Part shown: in pieces, positions 1-7,531 of the stretch
Position numbering within the stretch: the first letter of the stretch is position 1
Layout of the letters: every line of letters begins with the position of its first letter
Source of the DNA: Chitinophagales bacterium
GTDB lineage: Bacteria > Bacteroidota > Bacteroidia > Chitinophagales > UBA10324
DNA length: 64,000 nucleotides
Direction of reading: 5' to 3'
Assembly: GCA_013816805.1 (NCBI GenBank)
Contig: JACDDS010000002.1
Coordinates: 137,530 to 201,529 of the forward strand
The notes under the pieces: generated by a model
The model's input: the letters and a program-made list of their open reading frames with translations, nothing else
Database searches by the model: none
Told to the model about the DNA's origin: nothing
Translations under genes and position numbers: made by a program

Positions 1-394
1 CTATGTCATAAGTAATGCTTTTGCTGATCCGGTTTAAATCCCGGTCGCTGTTTTGACCTTTTTTAATATTCGAGTTCGTGAATTTGGTGGTTATAAACGG
101 AGAAGTGTTGGGCCCGTTTGCATTAAAAATACTTCCAGTGGAAAGAATAATTCCTCTCCTGATTCCCAATACTGCAGAATCTGTTTGAAAGGCTGCTATG
201 GCAAGCCGGTTTCCTGAATATTTTATATTTCCTGCACGAACGCCCTGGCCCATTAATACTTTATCAACCAGTTGATTTGCAGAATAGGAAGTATCAAAAT
301 TAATTTGTGAAAAAAGAAGACTCCTTTCACTTAATAACGCCAGCATTATAAACAGGCTGCAACGCAAAAAAAATCTATTATCGAATAGTGTCAT
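1..394 (-). CDS. Choice-of-anchor L domain secreted protein (N-terminal part, runs off the left edge)
   Basis: The frame from ATG at 394 stays open to base 1 (131 codons), so the gene is cut by the window edge. Residues 1-30 form a signal peptide (basic start, hydrophobic run, probable cleavage after LLFSQ). The mature part begins with the choice-of-anchor L pattern: QLVDKVLMGQGVRAGNIKYS, then GIRRGIILSTGSI and a conserved NGPN. These proteins are large extracellular or adhesin-like proteins whose C-terminal anchor varies; in Bacteroidota it is usually a T9SS sorting domain, which lies outside the window here. The domain is recognised by pattern, the anchor type is inferred. The gene is divergent from mreB. 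Confidence 0.75.
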   Translation of the reverse strand, partial: MTLFDNRFFLRCSLFIMLALLSERSLLFSQINFDTSYSANQLVDKVLMGQGVRAGNIKYSGNRLAIAAFQTDSAVLGIRRGIILSTGSIFNANGPNTSPFITTKFTNSNIKKGQNSDRDLNRISKSITYDI

Positions 395-717
395 GTAACA
401 CCGGGTACGTTACAAAATAATCAATTCAATAATAAACAGATAATCTAATTTAAATTTATAGAACGGTATCTCTTGTAAGTTTCACGCAGCAGATATGCTG
501 CACCACAATAGGGTGTATCAAAAAAATCTGTTAGCTTTTATTTAACCATCACTTTATAATTCACAAAATGTTCATCATTAAATAAAATCACAATAAAAGC
601 TTATACACAGATTATAGTGCAAAGAAAGTTTGACATTTCCCTCTCTAATCCAATTCTTTTTTGAACTTTGCACGCAATTTTTAGAAAGTGACCGTTAGAG
701 CAGAAAGAAGGAGATAC
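395..717. other. Intergenic region between divergent surface-protein gene and mreBCD
   Basis: AT-rich, with no convincing ORF. A GAACTTTG box at 663-670 resembles the Bacteroidota -7 element and would give a leader of about 40 nt for mreB, but the only TTTG upstream (629-632) is 30 nt away, longer than usual. Nothing else recognisable was seen. Confidence 0.4.
706..713 (+). promoter_or_regulatory. Ribosome binding site that fixes the mreB start
   Basis: AGAAGGAG lies 4 nt before ATG 718. It decides against the in-frame GTG at 688, which would add ten residues absent from the family. Such a full Shine-Dalgarno is unusual in this window. Confidence 0.75.
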
Positions 718-1740
718 ATGAAATTATTCAATTTTCTTACCCAGGAAATCGCTATTGATCTCGGTACCGCAAACACTGTGATCATCCATAATGATAAAGT
801 GGTGGTGGATGAGCCATCAATCGTAGCAATTAACCGCATAACCAGTAAGGTAGTTGCCGTTGGAAAGAAGGCAATGCAGATGCATGAAAAAACTCATGAT
901 AACCTTAAGACCATCCGGCCTTTAAAAGATGGCGTAATTGCCGATTTTAATGCAGCAGAAACAATGATCCGCGAAATGATCAAAATGATCAACCCGAAGG
1001 GGTTTCTGTTTCAGCCCACATGGCGTATGGTAATCTGCATACCTTCCAGTATAACAGAGGTAGAGAAACGTGCAGTTCGTGATTCAGCGGAGCAGGCAGG
1101 TGCGCGTGAAGTTTACCTTATACACGAACCTATGGCAGCAGCGCTTGGCATTGGCATAGATGTGGAAGAGCCGGTTGGTCATATGATCATCGACATAGGA
1201 GGAGGCACTACGGGAATTTCGGTGATTGCCCTGGCGGGAATTGTATGCGATCAGTCCATCCGCGTAGCAGGAGATGAATTTACCGCTGACATTATGGATT
1301 ACATCCGGCGGCAGCATAACATGCTTATAGGTGAACGGTCTGCGGAAGCAATTAAGATCAATGTAGGTGCAGCCATGATTGATATAGATGATCCGCCCGA
1401 AGATTTTGCAGTACACGGCCGCGATTTAATGACTGGAATACCGAAACAGATTACAGTTAATTATCAGGAAATTGCCCACGCTCTGGATAAATCGATTGCA
1501 AAAATTGAGGAGGCTGTTTTAAAGGCTTTAGAAACAACCCCTCCGGAGCTTGCATCAGATATTCACCGTTCCGGCCTGCATCTTACAGGCGGCGGTGCAT
1601 TACTCCGTGGACTTGATAAGCGGCTCTCTTTAAAAACCAAACTGCCGGTAACTGTTGCCGATGATCCATTGAGGGCAGTGGTAAGAGGTACTGGAATTGC
1701 ACTTAAAAATATTGCCCGTTTCCCATTTCTTATGACTTGA
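718..1740 (+). CDS. mreB: Rod shape-determining protein MreB
   Basis: Actin-like ATPase that forms filaments under the inner membrane and guides the lateral wall synthesis machinery. It has 340 residues (E. coli MreB 347). Phosphate-1 loop DLGTANT is at 14-20, phosphate-2 loop DIGGGTT at 159-165, and adenosine-site LTGGGALL at about 289-296. The start at 718 gives the family N-terminus MKLFNFLTQEIAIDLGTANT and has a strong ribosome site. It heads mreB-mreC-mreD, with 82 nt to mreC. The often-following mrdA (PBP2) and rodA are not present downstream. Confidence 0.97.
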   Translation: MKLFNFLTQEIAIDLGTANTVIIHNDKVVVDEPSIVAINRITSKVVAVGKKAMQMHEKTHDNLKTIRPLKDGVIADFNAAETMIREMIKMINPKGFLFQPTWRMVICIPSSITEVEKRAVRDSAEQAGAREVYLIHEPMAAALGIGIDVEEPVGHMIIDIGGGTTGISVIALAGIVCDQSIRVAGDEFTADIMDYIRRQHNMLIGERSAEAIKINVGAAMIDIDDPPEDFAVHGRDLMTGIPKQITVNYQEIAHALDKSIAKIEEAVLKALETTPPELASDIHRSGLHLTGGGALLRGLDKRLSLKTKLPVTVADDPLRAVVRGTGIALKNIARFPFLMT

Positions 1741-1822
1741 TTAGAATGTCTGAATGGCTTTAGTATTAGACGTTATAGCAGATTGCCCTGTCACTACCAT
1801 AGGCTAATATCCTCTAATTGCA

Positions 1823-2659
1823 ATGCGTAATTTATTTATTTTTATTTACCGGAATTACGCATTCTTTTTTTTTCTGTTATTACAATCCATCTGCATTGTA
1901 TTAATTGTCTGGAATGAAAATTACCACCAGGCTGCTTTTCAAAATCTTGCTGATGAATGGGTCGGAAGGTCCTATAAGGCTTATAATCAGGTTACAGAAT
2001 ATCTTCGATTAGGTGATGAAAATTCCCGCTTATCCAAAGAGAACGCGAGGCTCCGGATGCTTATGCCGTCTTCTTTTTACACGGATACTTCAAATGTCTA
2101 TTCTAAAACTGATTCTATTCACCGGCAGCTGTATACTTATATTCCGGCCCGCGTGATAGAAACAACAACCAATCGTATGAAAAATTACATCATGATAGAT
2201 AAGGGGAAAAACGATGGTGTGGCACCGCGCATGGCAGTTATCAGCCCTGATGGAATTGTAGGTATTGTAAAAAATGTCTCTGCCCATTTTGCAACCCTTT
2301 ATTCAGTTTTACATCAGGAGGTAACAATCAGCGGACGTGTGAGGCAAAATGGAAGCCGGGGCACCATTCGATGGGACGGTGGCAATCCGGATTACGTGAT
2401 TTTAGCCGATATTACCCGGATGGAAAAGCTCCGTCAGGGTGATACTATTTACACAAGTGGCGTTTCAAGGCTGTTTCCCGACAATGTACCGATAGGGACT
2501 ATTGATCAATTTTCGCTTAAGCCGCCGGGTAATTTTTATGACATTACCGTAAGATTATCAACAAACTTCCGCCGCCTGGATTATGTATATGTAGTAAATT
2601 ATATGATGCATAGCGAATCGGATTCCCTTATGAACCGGACATTGGAAAATGATAAATAG
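1823..2659 (+). CDS. mreC: Rod shape-determining protein MreC
   Basis: Bitopic inner-membrane scaffold of the elongasome that links MreB to periplasmic PBP2. It has 278 residues. There is one hydrophobic segment at about 11-30, a periplasmic coiled coil at about 58-80 (DENSRLSKENARLRML) and then the beta-rich MreC core, with the conserved stretch DKGKNDGVAPRMAVISPDG. It follows mreB and its last 11 nt overlap the start of mreD, consistent with co-transcription and coupled translation. Confidence 0.93.
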   Translation: MRNLFIFIYRNYAFFFFLLLQSICIVLIVWNENYHQAAFQNLADEWVGRSYKAYNQVTEYLRLGDENSRLSKENARLRMLMPSSFYTDTSNVYSKTDSIHRQLYTYIPARVIETTTNRMKNYIMIDKGKNDGVAPRMAVISPDGIVGIVKNVSAHFATLYSVLHQEVTISGRVRQNGSRGTIRWDGGNPDYVILADITRMEKLRQGDTIYTSGVSRLFPDNVPIGTIDQFSLKPPGNFYDITVRLSTNFRRLDYVYVVNYMMHSESDSLMNRTLENDK

Positions 2660-3173
2660 AGTCCCTGTGCATATTGTCCGTTTTATATTGCTTGTTTTAG
2701 GACAGGTTTTAATCCTGAATAACATTCATTTACACGGTTTATTCAATCCTTACATTTACCCATTGTTTATTTTATTACTCCCTTTTCAGACTTCAAGAGG
2801 GTTACAATTGCTACTGGCATTTCTGCTGGGCTTAGTAATTGACTTTTATTCAGGAACAGGGGGATTGCATGCTTCTGCCTTAACTGTAGTAGCATTTTTA
2901 CGTCCCTATCTGATCATTGCTATGAAACCAAATGATGGTTACCAGCCTGAAGACCGGCCAACTATCTCCAGTATGGGATTTACCTGGTTTTCCATTTATG
3001 CCTCTATACTTATATTTGTTCATCACCTCTATTTCTTTATAATCGAAACACTTAGCCTTCAGCAAATTTTTTTCGTTTTTTCCAAAATAATAATAAGTGC
3101 CGCTGTATCAGTTTTGCTGATGATTCTGCTCCAATATGTTTTTTACAGAAGAAAGAAAACACGTCTTGTATAA
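2649..3173 (+). CDS. mreD: Rod shape-determining protein MreD
   Basis: Small polytopic inner-membrane protein of the elongation complex. It has 174 residues, nearly all hydrophobic, with about five membrane segments. The conserved MreD feature GLVIDFYSGTGGLHA is in the second hydrophobic block. It starts inside the mreC 3' end (11-nt overlap). It is the last gene of the cluster: no mrdA or rodA follows, and a 320-nt non-coding stretch comes next. Confidence 0.88.
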   Translation: MINRVPVHIVRFILLVLGQVLILNNIHLHGLFNPYIYPLFILLLPFQTSRGLQLLLAFLLGLVIDFYSGTGGLHASALTVVAFLRPYLIIAMKPNDGYQPEDRPTISSMGFTWFSIYASILIFVHHLYFFIIETLSLQQIFFVFSKIIISAAVSVLLMILLQYVFYRRKKTRLV

Positions 3174-3496
3174 GACATTATTTTTCCCGGAAATAATACG
3201 TCCAAAAATTTCTCAGAAGGAAGAAAATGTAACGGAAGCGTCATTAATCCTCTTTAAAACATTTTAACATAACCAGTTTGCTTTACTTAATTTTCTGGTT
3301 TTTTTTACATAAAATTTATATTAGGATTTATTTCCGATAATAAATCTTTATTAATAGCCAGATATATTGTTAATCATTTTTTAATGTGTTCTAAAGTGCC
3401 GATTGACCCAGGCCTTTCTTTGAAATGTAGCAGATGTTAAAAAGTTGCTATGGCATGGTAGTTGAAAAATGGGACCTGAATAAAATATTCGCTATC
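3174..3496. other. Intergenic region after mreD
   Basis: AT-rich and without a supported gene. It holds the weak terminator at 3271-3307 and the untranslated leader of the following lipoprotein. No clear promoter box was found. Confidence 0.4.
3271..3307 (+). terminator. Possible weak intrinsic terminator of mreBCD
   Basis: AACCAG (3271-3276) pairs with CTGGTT (3295-3300), followed by a T run. The stem is only 6 bp and the loop is long, so this is a tentative call; its position about 100 nt after mreD supports it. Confidence 0.35.
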
Positions 3497-4348
3497 ATGA
3501 AAAATCTAAAGTTAAGTCTTACCATTTTGCTTCTTGCAGGTATAGGAGTATTCTCTGCATGCCAGAAAGATCAAATGAATACAGATCTGCAAAATGAGGA
3601 TATTACTCGGGAAGCAAATGTTGCTTTTGCCGACCACCAATCCGCATATGTAGATGCACTTACACAGGCGGTAAGCTGGAATGTAATAACTCCGCTTAAT
3701 TCGGCCAGTGTGCTGTCGCCCTGTAGTACTGTAACCTATGACACTTCCAGCGTCGTGAAAACGGTTACTATCGATTTTGGCAGTGTCCCTTGTCAGGTTC
3801 CAAACGGTGAAGAATTTCGCCAGGGAACTTTAATTATTACATGGACGGGCAATATGCTCGATTCGGGAACAGTAAAAACAATTACTCCTCAAAACTATTA
3901 TGTAGGTGATTCTGCTTCCAGGATGAATAAGTTTGAATTTTCCAAGACCATTACCAACATGGGTAAAAATGAAAAAGGCAATACTCATTTCCTCGTTGAA
4001 ATGAAAAATGCAACGCTCACTTTATGGGATGGAGGAACTATTACCTGGAACGGAAATCATGACCGCGAATGGGTACAGGGAGCACAAACCCCAAACAGAA
4101 GTGATGATGTATTCTTAATTACCGGAGGAAGCAATGGTATTGATCGCAAAGGCGAACCATTTACTGCAGAAATCCTAAAGCCACTTCGTAAAGATGATTG
4201 TGAATGGATAGTAAGTGGAACAAAAATAGTTACACATGGAGACAATTCCTCCAGGACTATTGATTACGGTGATGGAAATTGTGATGACCTTGCAACCGTA
4301 ACATTAAGCAACGGCACTACCAGAACTATTCATATTGATAAGCCATAA
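3497..4348 (+). CDS. Hypothetical lipoprotein
   Basis: A 283-residue exported lipoprotein. Residues 1-21 are a type II signal peptide (MKNLKLSLTILLLAGIGVFS) with lipidation at Cys22. The start at 3497 is preferred over 3434 because it puts the signal peptide at the N-terminus. The mature part is polar and rich in Thr/Asn/Asp with regularly spaced strands (for example TVTIDFGSVPC and GTLIITWTGNM), suggesting a beta-sandwich. I do not recognise a family and assign no function. It stands alone and ends in a strong terminator. Confidence 0.7.
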   Translation: MKNLKLSLTILLLAGIGVFSACQKDQMNTDLQNEDITREANVAFADHQSAYVDALTQAVSWNVITPLNSASVLSPCSTVTYDTSSVVKTVTIDFGSVPCQVPNGEEFRQGTLIITWTGNMLDSGTVKTITPQNYYVGDSASRMNKFEFSKTITNMGKNEKGNTHFLVEMKNATLTLWDGGTITWNGNHDREWVQGAQTPNRSDDVFLITGGSNGIDRKGEPFTAEILKPLRKDDCEWIVSGTKIVTHGDNSSRTIDYGDGNCDDLATVTLSNGTTRTIHIDKP

Positions 4349-4373
4349 CAAATAAATAATTTGGAATGAAGGG

Positions 4374-4405
4374 GGAAATCTTCGAAAGAAGGTTTCCTTT
4401 TTTTA
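4374..4405 (+). terminator. Strong intrinsic terminator after the lipoprotein gene
   Basis: GGAAATCTTC (4374-4383) and GAAGGTTTCC (4388-4397) form a ten-pair stem with one G-U pair, closed by a GAAA tetraloop and followed by TTTTTTT. It lies 25 nt past the stop at 4348. The T run is on the + strand only, so it does not serve iscA arriving from the other side. Confidence 0.85.
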
Positions 4406-4448
4406 TTAAAATAAAGTGCCAGATTGAAATAACCCCACTAAGTATATT

Positions 4449-4775
4449 TTAAACAGCGAAGCTTTCTCCGCAGGCGCAGGTTCTTGTAGCGTTCGGGTTT
4501 ATGAAATGGAATCCTTTACCATTCAGTCCATCTGAAAAATCCAGTTCTGTTCCGCATAAATAAAGAAAACTCTTCAAGTCACAAACCAGCTTCAATCCTT
4601 TATCCTCAAAGACCTGGTCCTCTTTTTTTAATTCATGGTCAAAGTCCATTTTATAAGATAGTCCGCTGCATCCACCCCCTACTACACTAACACGAATAAA
4701 ATAGGGCTCATTTAAATTTGTTTCCTGAACAAGAGATTGAACTTTCGACTTTGCCTTGTTACTGATTGTAATCAT
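4449..4775 (-). CDS. iscA: HesB/IscA-type iron-sulfur cluster assembly protein
   Basis: A-type carrier that accepts or delivers Fe-S clusters. It has 108 residues, the normal family length. The three conserved cysteines are present: Cys36 in GGGCSG, and Cys100 and Cys102 in TCACG near the C-terminus. It lies 65 nt downstream of the cysteine desulfurase on the same strand, which supports an iscS-iscA transcription unit. The scaffold gene iscU is not between them, so the machinery is at least partly encoded elsewhere. IscA versus SufA or ErpA cannot be separated from sequence alone. Confidence 0.9.
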   Translation of the reverse strand: MITISNKAKSKVQSLVQETNLNEPYFIRVSVVGGGCSGLSYKMDFDHELKKEDQVFEDKGLKLVCDLKSFLYLCGTELDFSDGLNGKGFHFINPNATRTCACGESFAV

Positions 4776-4840
4776 TTGAATATATTTTAACTAGGTAATC
4801 TAAACAATGGTACTACGATTTAAATATTACATCGTGAAGT

Positions 4841-6058
4841 TTACTTTCTGACTTCTTCTATCTCTCTAATAATTATATCTTTTTTATGTGTTTCCCACAA
4901 AGAGCTTCGTTCCCTGATCTTCTTCACACTTTCAGTAACATACTGAATAGCATAATTAACTTCTTCTTCAGTATTAAATCTGCCAACAGAAAACCTTATA
5001 GAAGAATAAGCAAGCTCATTACTTAATCCTAACGCCTTTAATACATAAGAAGGTTCCAGCGATGCAGAAGTACAGGCACTTCCGGATGCTACAGCAATAT
5101 TCTTACTTAAGGCTATCATCAGGCTTTCACTTTCTACATGCTTAAAGGAAAGATTGGTAATGTGTGGTAACCGGCGTTCAGTGTCACCATTAACATAAAC
5201 TTCTTCCTGTTTTAATAATTCCTTCTCCAATTTATCACGCATTTTCTGTTGGTACGCAGCCTCGGCCAGCATTTCATTTGCACAAATTTCTGAAGCCATG
5301 CCGAAACCCGCAATGCCGGGAACATTTAACGTACCTGACCGCATTCCTCGTTCATGCCCTCCTCCATCTATTTGGGCGGTTATCCTTACCCTTGGATTTC
5401 TTCTTCGCACATACAGGGCGCCAACTCCTTTTGGACCGTAAATTTTATGAGCTGAAAAAGAAAGCAGATCGATACCATCAGCCTCCACATCTATATTTAT
5501 TTTACCTGCCGCTTGAGTTGCATCGGTATGGAACAGAACATGGTGTTTTCTGGCCACTTCTGAAATTTCTTTAACAGGCTGAAGAATACCGATCTCATTA
5601 TTACCATACATGATGGAAACTAAAATCGTCTTATCAGTAATGGCATTTTCCAATTCCTTTATATCAATTCTGCCTTTTTTATCTACCTGCAGGTAAGTAA
5701 TGTTAGCTCCATATTTCTCCAGGTGCTTACACGCATCCAATACGCTTTTATGCTCCGTAACAACGGTGATAATATGATTTCCTTTCGAAGCGAACATTTC
5801 AAAAACACCCTTTAAAGCAAGATTATTCGATTCAGTTGAACCTGAAGTAAATATAATTTCTGTTGGGCTTGCATTAATAAGACGGGCGCACCGTTCCCGG
5901 GCATGATCAACTGCCTCTTCACCTATCCATCCAAAGGCATGAGTGCGACTTGCAGCATTTCCAAATTTTTCCGTGTAGTAAGGCAACATTACTTCCAATA
6001 CCCTTGGATCTACGGGTGTAGTAGCACTGTTATCCAGGTAAATCGGTAGCTTTATCAT
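4841..6058 (-). CDS. iscS: Cysteine desulfurase (NifS/IscS family)
   Basis: PLP enzyme converting cysteine to alanine and an enzyme-bound persulfide for Fe-S cluster and thio-cofactor synthesis. The start at 6058 (MIKLPIYLDNSATTP) is preferred to 6154, which would add 32 unrelated residues and overlap the epimerase gene. The protein is 405 residues. Conserved features are His104 (TEHKS), PLP lysine Lys205 (SFSAHK) and the persulfide Cys329 in SGSACTSAS. It leads into iscA and is divergent from the epimerase gene (51 nt between starts), so the promoters must overlap. Confidence 0.94.
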   Translation of the reverse strand: MIKLPIYLDNSATTPVDPRVLEVMLPYYTEKFGNAASRTHAFGWIGEEAVDHARERCARLINASPTEIIFTSGSTESNNLALKGVFEMFASKGNHIITVVTEHKSVLDACKHLEKYGANITYLQVDKKGRIDIKELENAITDKTILVSIMYGNNEIGILQPVKEISEVARKHHVLFHTDATQAAGKINIDVEADGIDLLSFSAHKIYGPKGVGALYVRRRNPRVRITAQIDGGGHERGMRSGTLNVPGIAGFGMASEICANEMLAEAAYQQKMRDKLEKELLKQEEVYVNGDTERRLPHITNLSFKHVESESLMIALSKNIAVASGSACTSASLEPSYVLKALGLSNELAYSSIRFSVGRFNTEEEVNYAIQYVTESVKKIRERSSLWETHKKDIIIREIEEVRK

Positions 6059-6100
6059 ATCTAATCTACACGCGAATTTAAAGAAAAGTTTAACCCTGAT

Positions 6101-6108
6101 TACATTTG
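6101..6108 (+). promoter_or_regulatory. -7 box (TACATTTG) touching the epimerase start
   Basis: Perfect match to the Bacteroidota -7 consensus TAnnTTTG, ending 1 nt before ATG 6110. No good TTTG -33 element is seen (TTTA at 6088). If functional, transcription would start at or inside the start codon, so it is either a leaderless start or a chance match. Confidence 0.35.
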
Positions 6109-6109
6109 C

Positions 6110-6517
6110 ATGCAAAAGATCGAGCATATAGGCATCGCTGTAAAAAATCTGCAATCATCAAATGATTTATATAAACAGATTTTAGGAATAGAGCATTATA
6201 AGTTGGAAGCCGTACCGGCTGAAAGCGTTATTACCTCTTTTTTTAAGGTAGGAGAAAATAAAATTGAGCTGATTGAATCAGCCGATCCGAATGGGGTAAT
6301 ATCAAAATTCATTGAAAAAAAAGGAGAAGGTATCCATCACATTGCATTTTCAGTACAAGATATTTTTGAAGAAATGGAGCGCCTCAGGAATGCAGGATTC
6401 TTATTGCTGAGTGAGCAACCTAAACTCGGAGCAGATAATAAGCTGGTGTGTTTTGTACATCCAAAAAACACAAACGGGGTGTTGGTGGAATTATGCCAGG
6501 AGATAATAAAACGTTAG
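6110..6517 (+). CDS. mce: Methylmalonyl-CoA epimerase
   Basis: VOC-fold metalloenzyme interconverting (S)- and (R)-methylmalonyl-CoA in the propionyl-CoA to succinyl-CoA route. It has 135 residues, the family length. Typical elements are the N-terminal KIEHIGIAVKNL with its metal-binding His, the second EGIHHIAFSV block with another His, and the C-terminal GVLVELCQ glutamate. The N-terminal homology begins at residue 2, so the start is secure despite the close upstream -7 box. A broken acetyltransferase gene follows 7 nt later. The related IcmF-type mutase lies near 55-58 kb. Confidence 0.92.
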   Translation: MQKIEHIGIAVKNLQSSNDLYKQILGIEHYKLEAVPAESVITSFFKVGENKIELIESADPNGVISKFIEKKGEGIHHIAFSVQDIFEEMERLRNAGFLLLSEQPKLGADNKLVCFVHPKNTNGVLVELCQEIIKR

Positions 6518-6524
6518 GTTCTGA

Positions 6525-7315
6525 ATGAAAATAATTGTTGAAACACCACGCCTGATTTTGCGGCAATTTGTACCTGATGATTACTATGATGTTTTCGATC
6601 TGAACAATGACCCGGAAGTAATGAAGTATGTAAGCGGCAAATCTTTTGACTCCTTAGCGGCTGCAAAAAACTTTATGGATCATTACGGGGAATATGAAAA
6701 ATATGGTATGGGAAGATGGGCGGTAATTTTAAAATCGACATATGAATTTACAGGTTATTGTGGCTTAAAATTTCAGGCTGAGTTGGGTGTTGACGGGGAA
6801 GTTAATCTGGGTTACCGTTTTTTTAAAAAGTTCTGGGGACAAAAGATAGCCACGGAATCTTCCCTGGCATCAATAGATTATGGATTTGAACAACTGAATC
6901 TTAAGCAGTTGGGAGAGTGATGAAAGAAAATAGTGCATCTATAAGTGTTCTAAAACACTGCGGAATGCACCTCGTAAAGGAAATGCAGTTTCATGAGCAT
7001 CCCAGCCTGTATTTTCAAATCGATAATATAAATTGGAAAGAAGAACCCTATATTCCTATCGATTGTAATTTTTACGATGAGATGGAGGCAATTGCTACTA
7101 TAAAAAGTGAATGTGAAATTGTCTTTTCAAATTCGGTTGGCGCTACAATAAAGATATGTGGCCATATCAAAACTTTTTTAAACCGGAACGGTGAGGAGTT
7201 TGTGGAGCTTTCAGACAAACGAATGATTCGGCTCGATAAATTAATAAGCGTTAATGGTAAGCTTTTGCCAAAAACCGGTGGGTGTAATCCTGCTTCAGCT
7301 AAGAATAAAATCTGA
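6525..7315 (+). pseudogene. GNAT acetyltransferase (RimJ/RimL type) fused to a Rof-like domain, broken by one frameshift
   Basis: Two overlapping frames make one protein. The first (6525-6920) gives the N-terminal GNAT fold, from ETPRLILRQFVPDDY to FEQLNLKQL. The second, from about 6914, continues with RVMKENSASISVLKHCGM, the acetyl-CoA-binding end of the same fold. Restoring a fourth G at GGG 6911-6913 joins them (QLGRVMKEN). After the GNAT part, the last 80 residues (YIPIDCNFYDEMEAIA to IRLDKLISVNGKLLP) look like the Rho-inhibitor Rof/YaeO: PI-C-x-YD-x-x-E and IRLDK-I/L-S. No ATG separates the two domains, so it reads as a fusion. It could be a real pseudogene, a programmed shift or a base-call error. 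Confidence 0.75.
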
Positions 7316-7477
7316 CACCTTTAAAAATTTTTGACAGCGGCATTGATAACTTCTTTCTAAAGTATAAGAAGGATTTAGAATACCACCCAGGACATTTCAG
7401 GACTCCTTATCTGATGTTTTTACTATTTAATAGTAAGAATTATGAAATTATTGCGGTGTCCGCTTAAAAAATTTGTA

Positions 7478-7485
7478 TATTTTTG
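7478..7485 (+). promoter_or_regulatory. Probable promoter of the large T9SS glycosidase-like gene
   Basis: TATTTTTG matches the -7 consensus TAnnTTTG. A TTG at 7451-7453 lies 24 nt upstream, slightly beyond the usual spacing. It gives a leader of about 40 nt before ATG 7532. Confidence 0.5.
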
Positions 7486-7531
7486 TACCTATTAATGGGT
7501 AACCATATTTGTTACCATAAACTATTAAATT

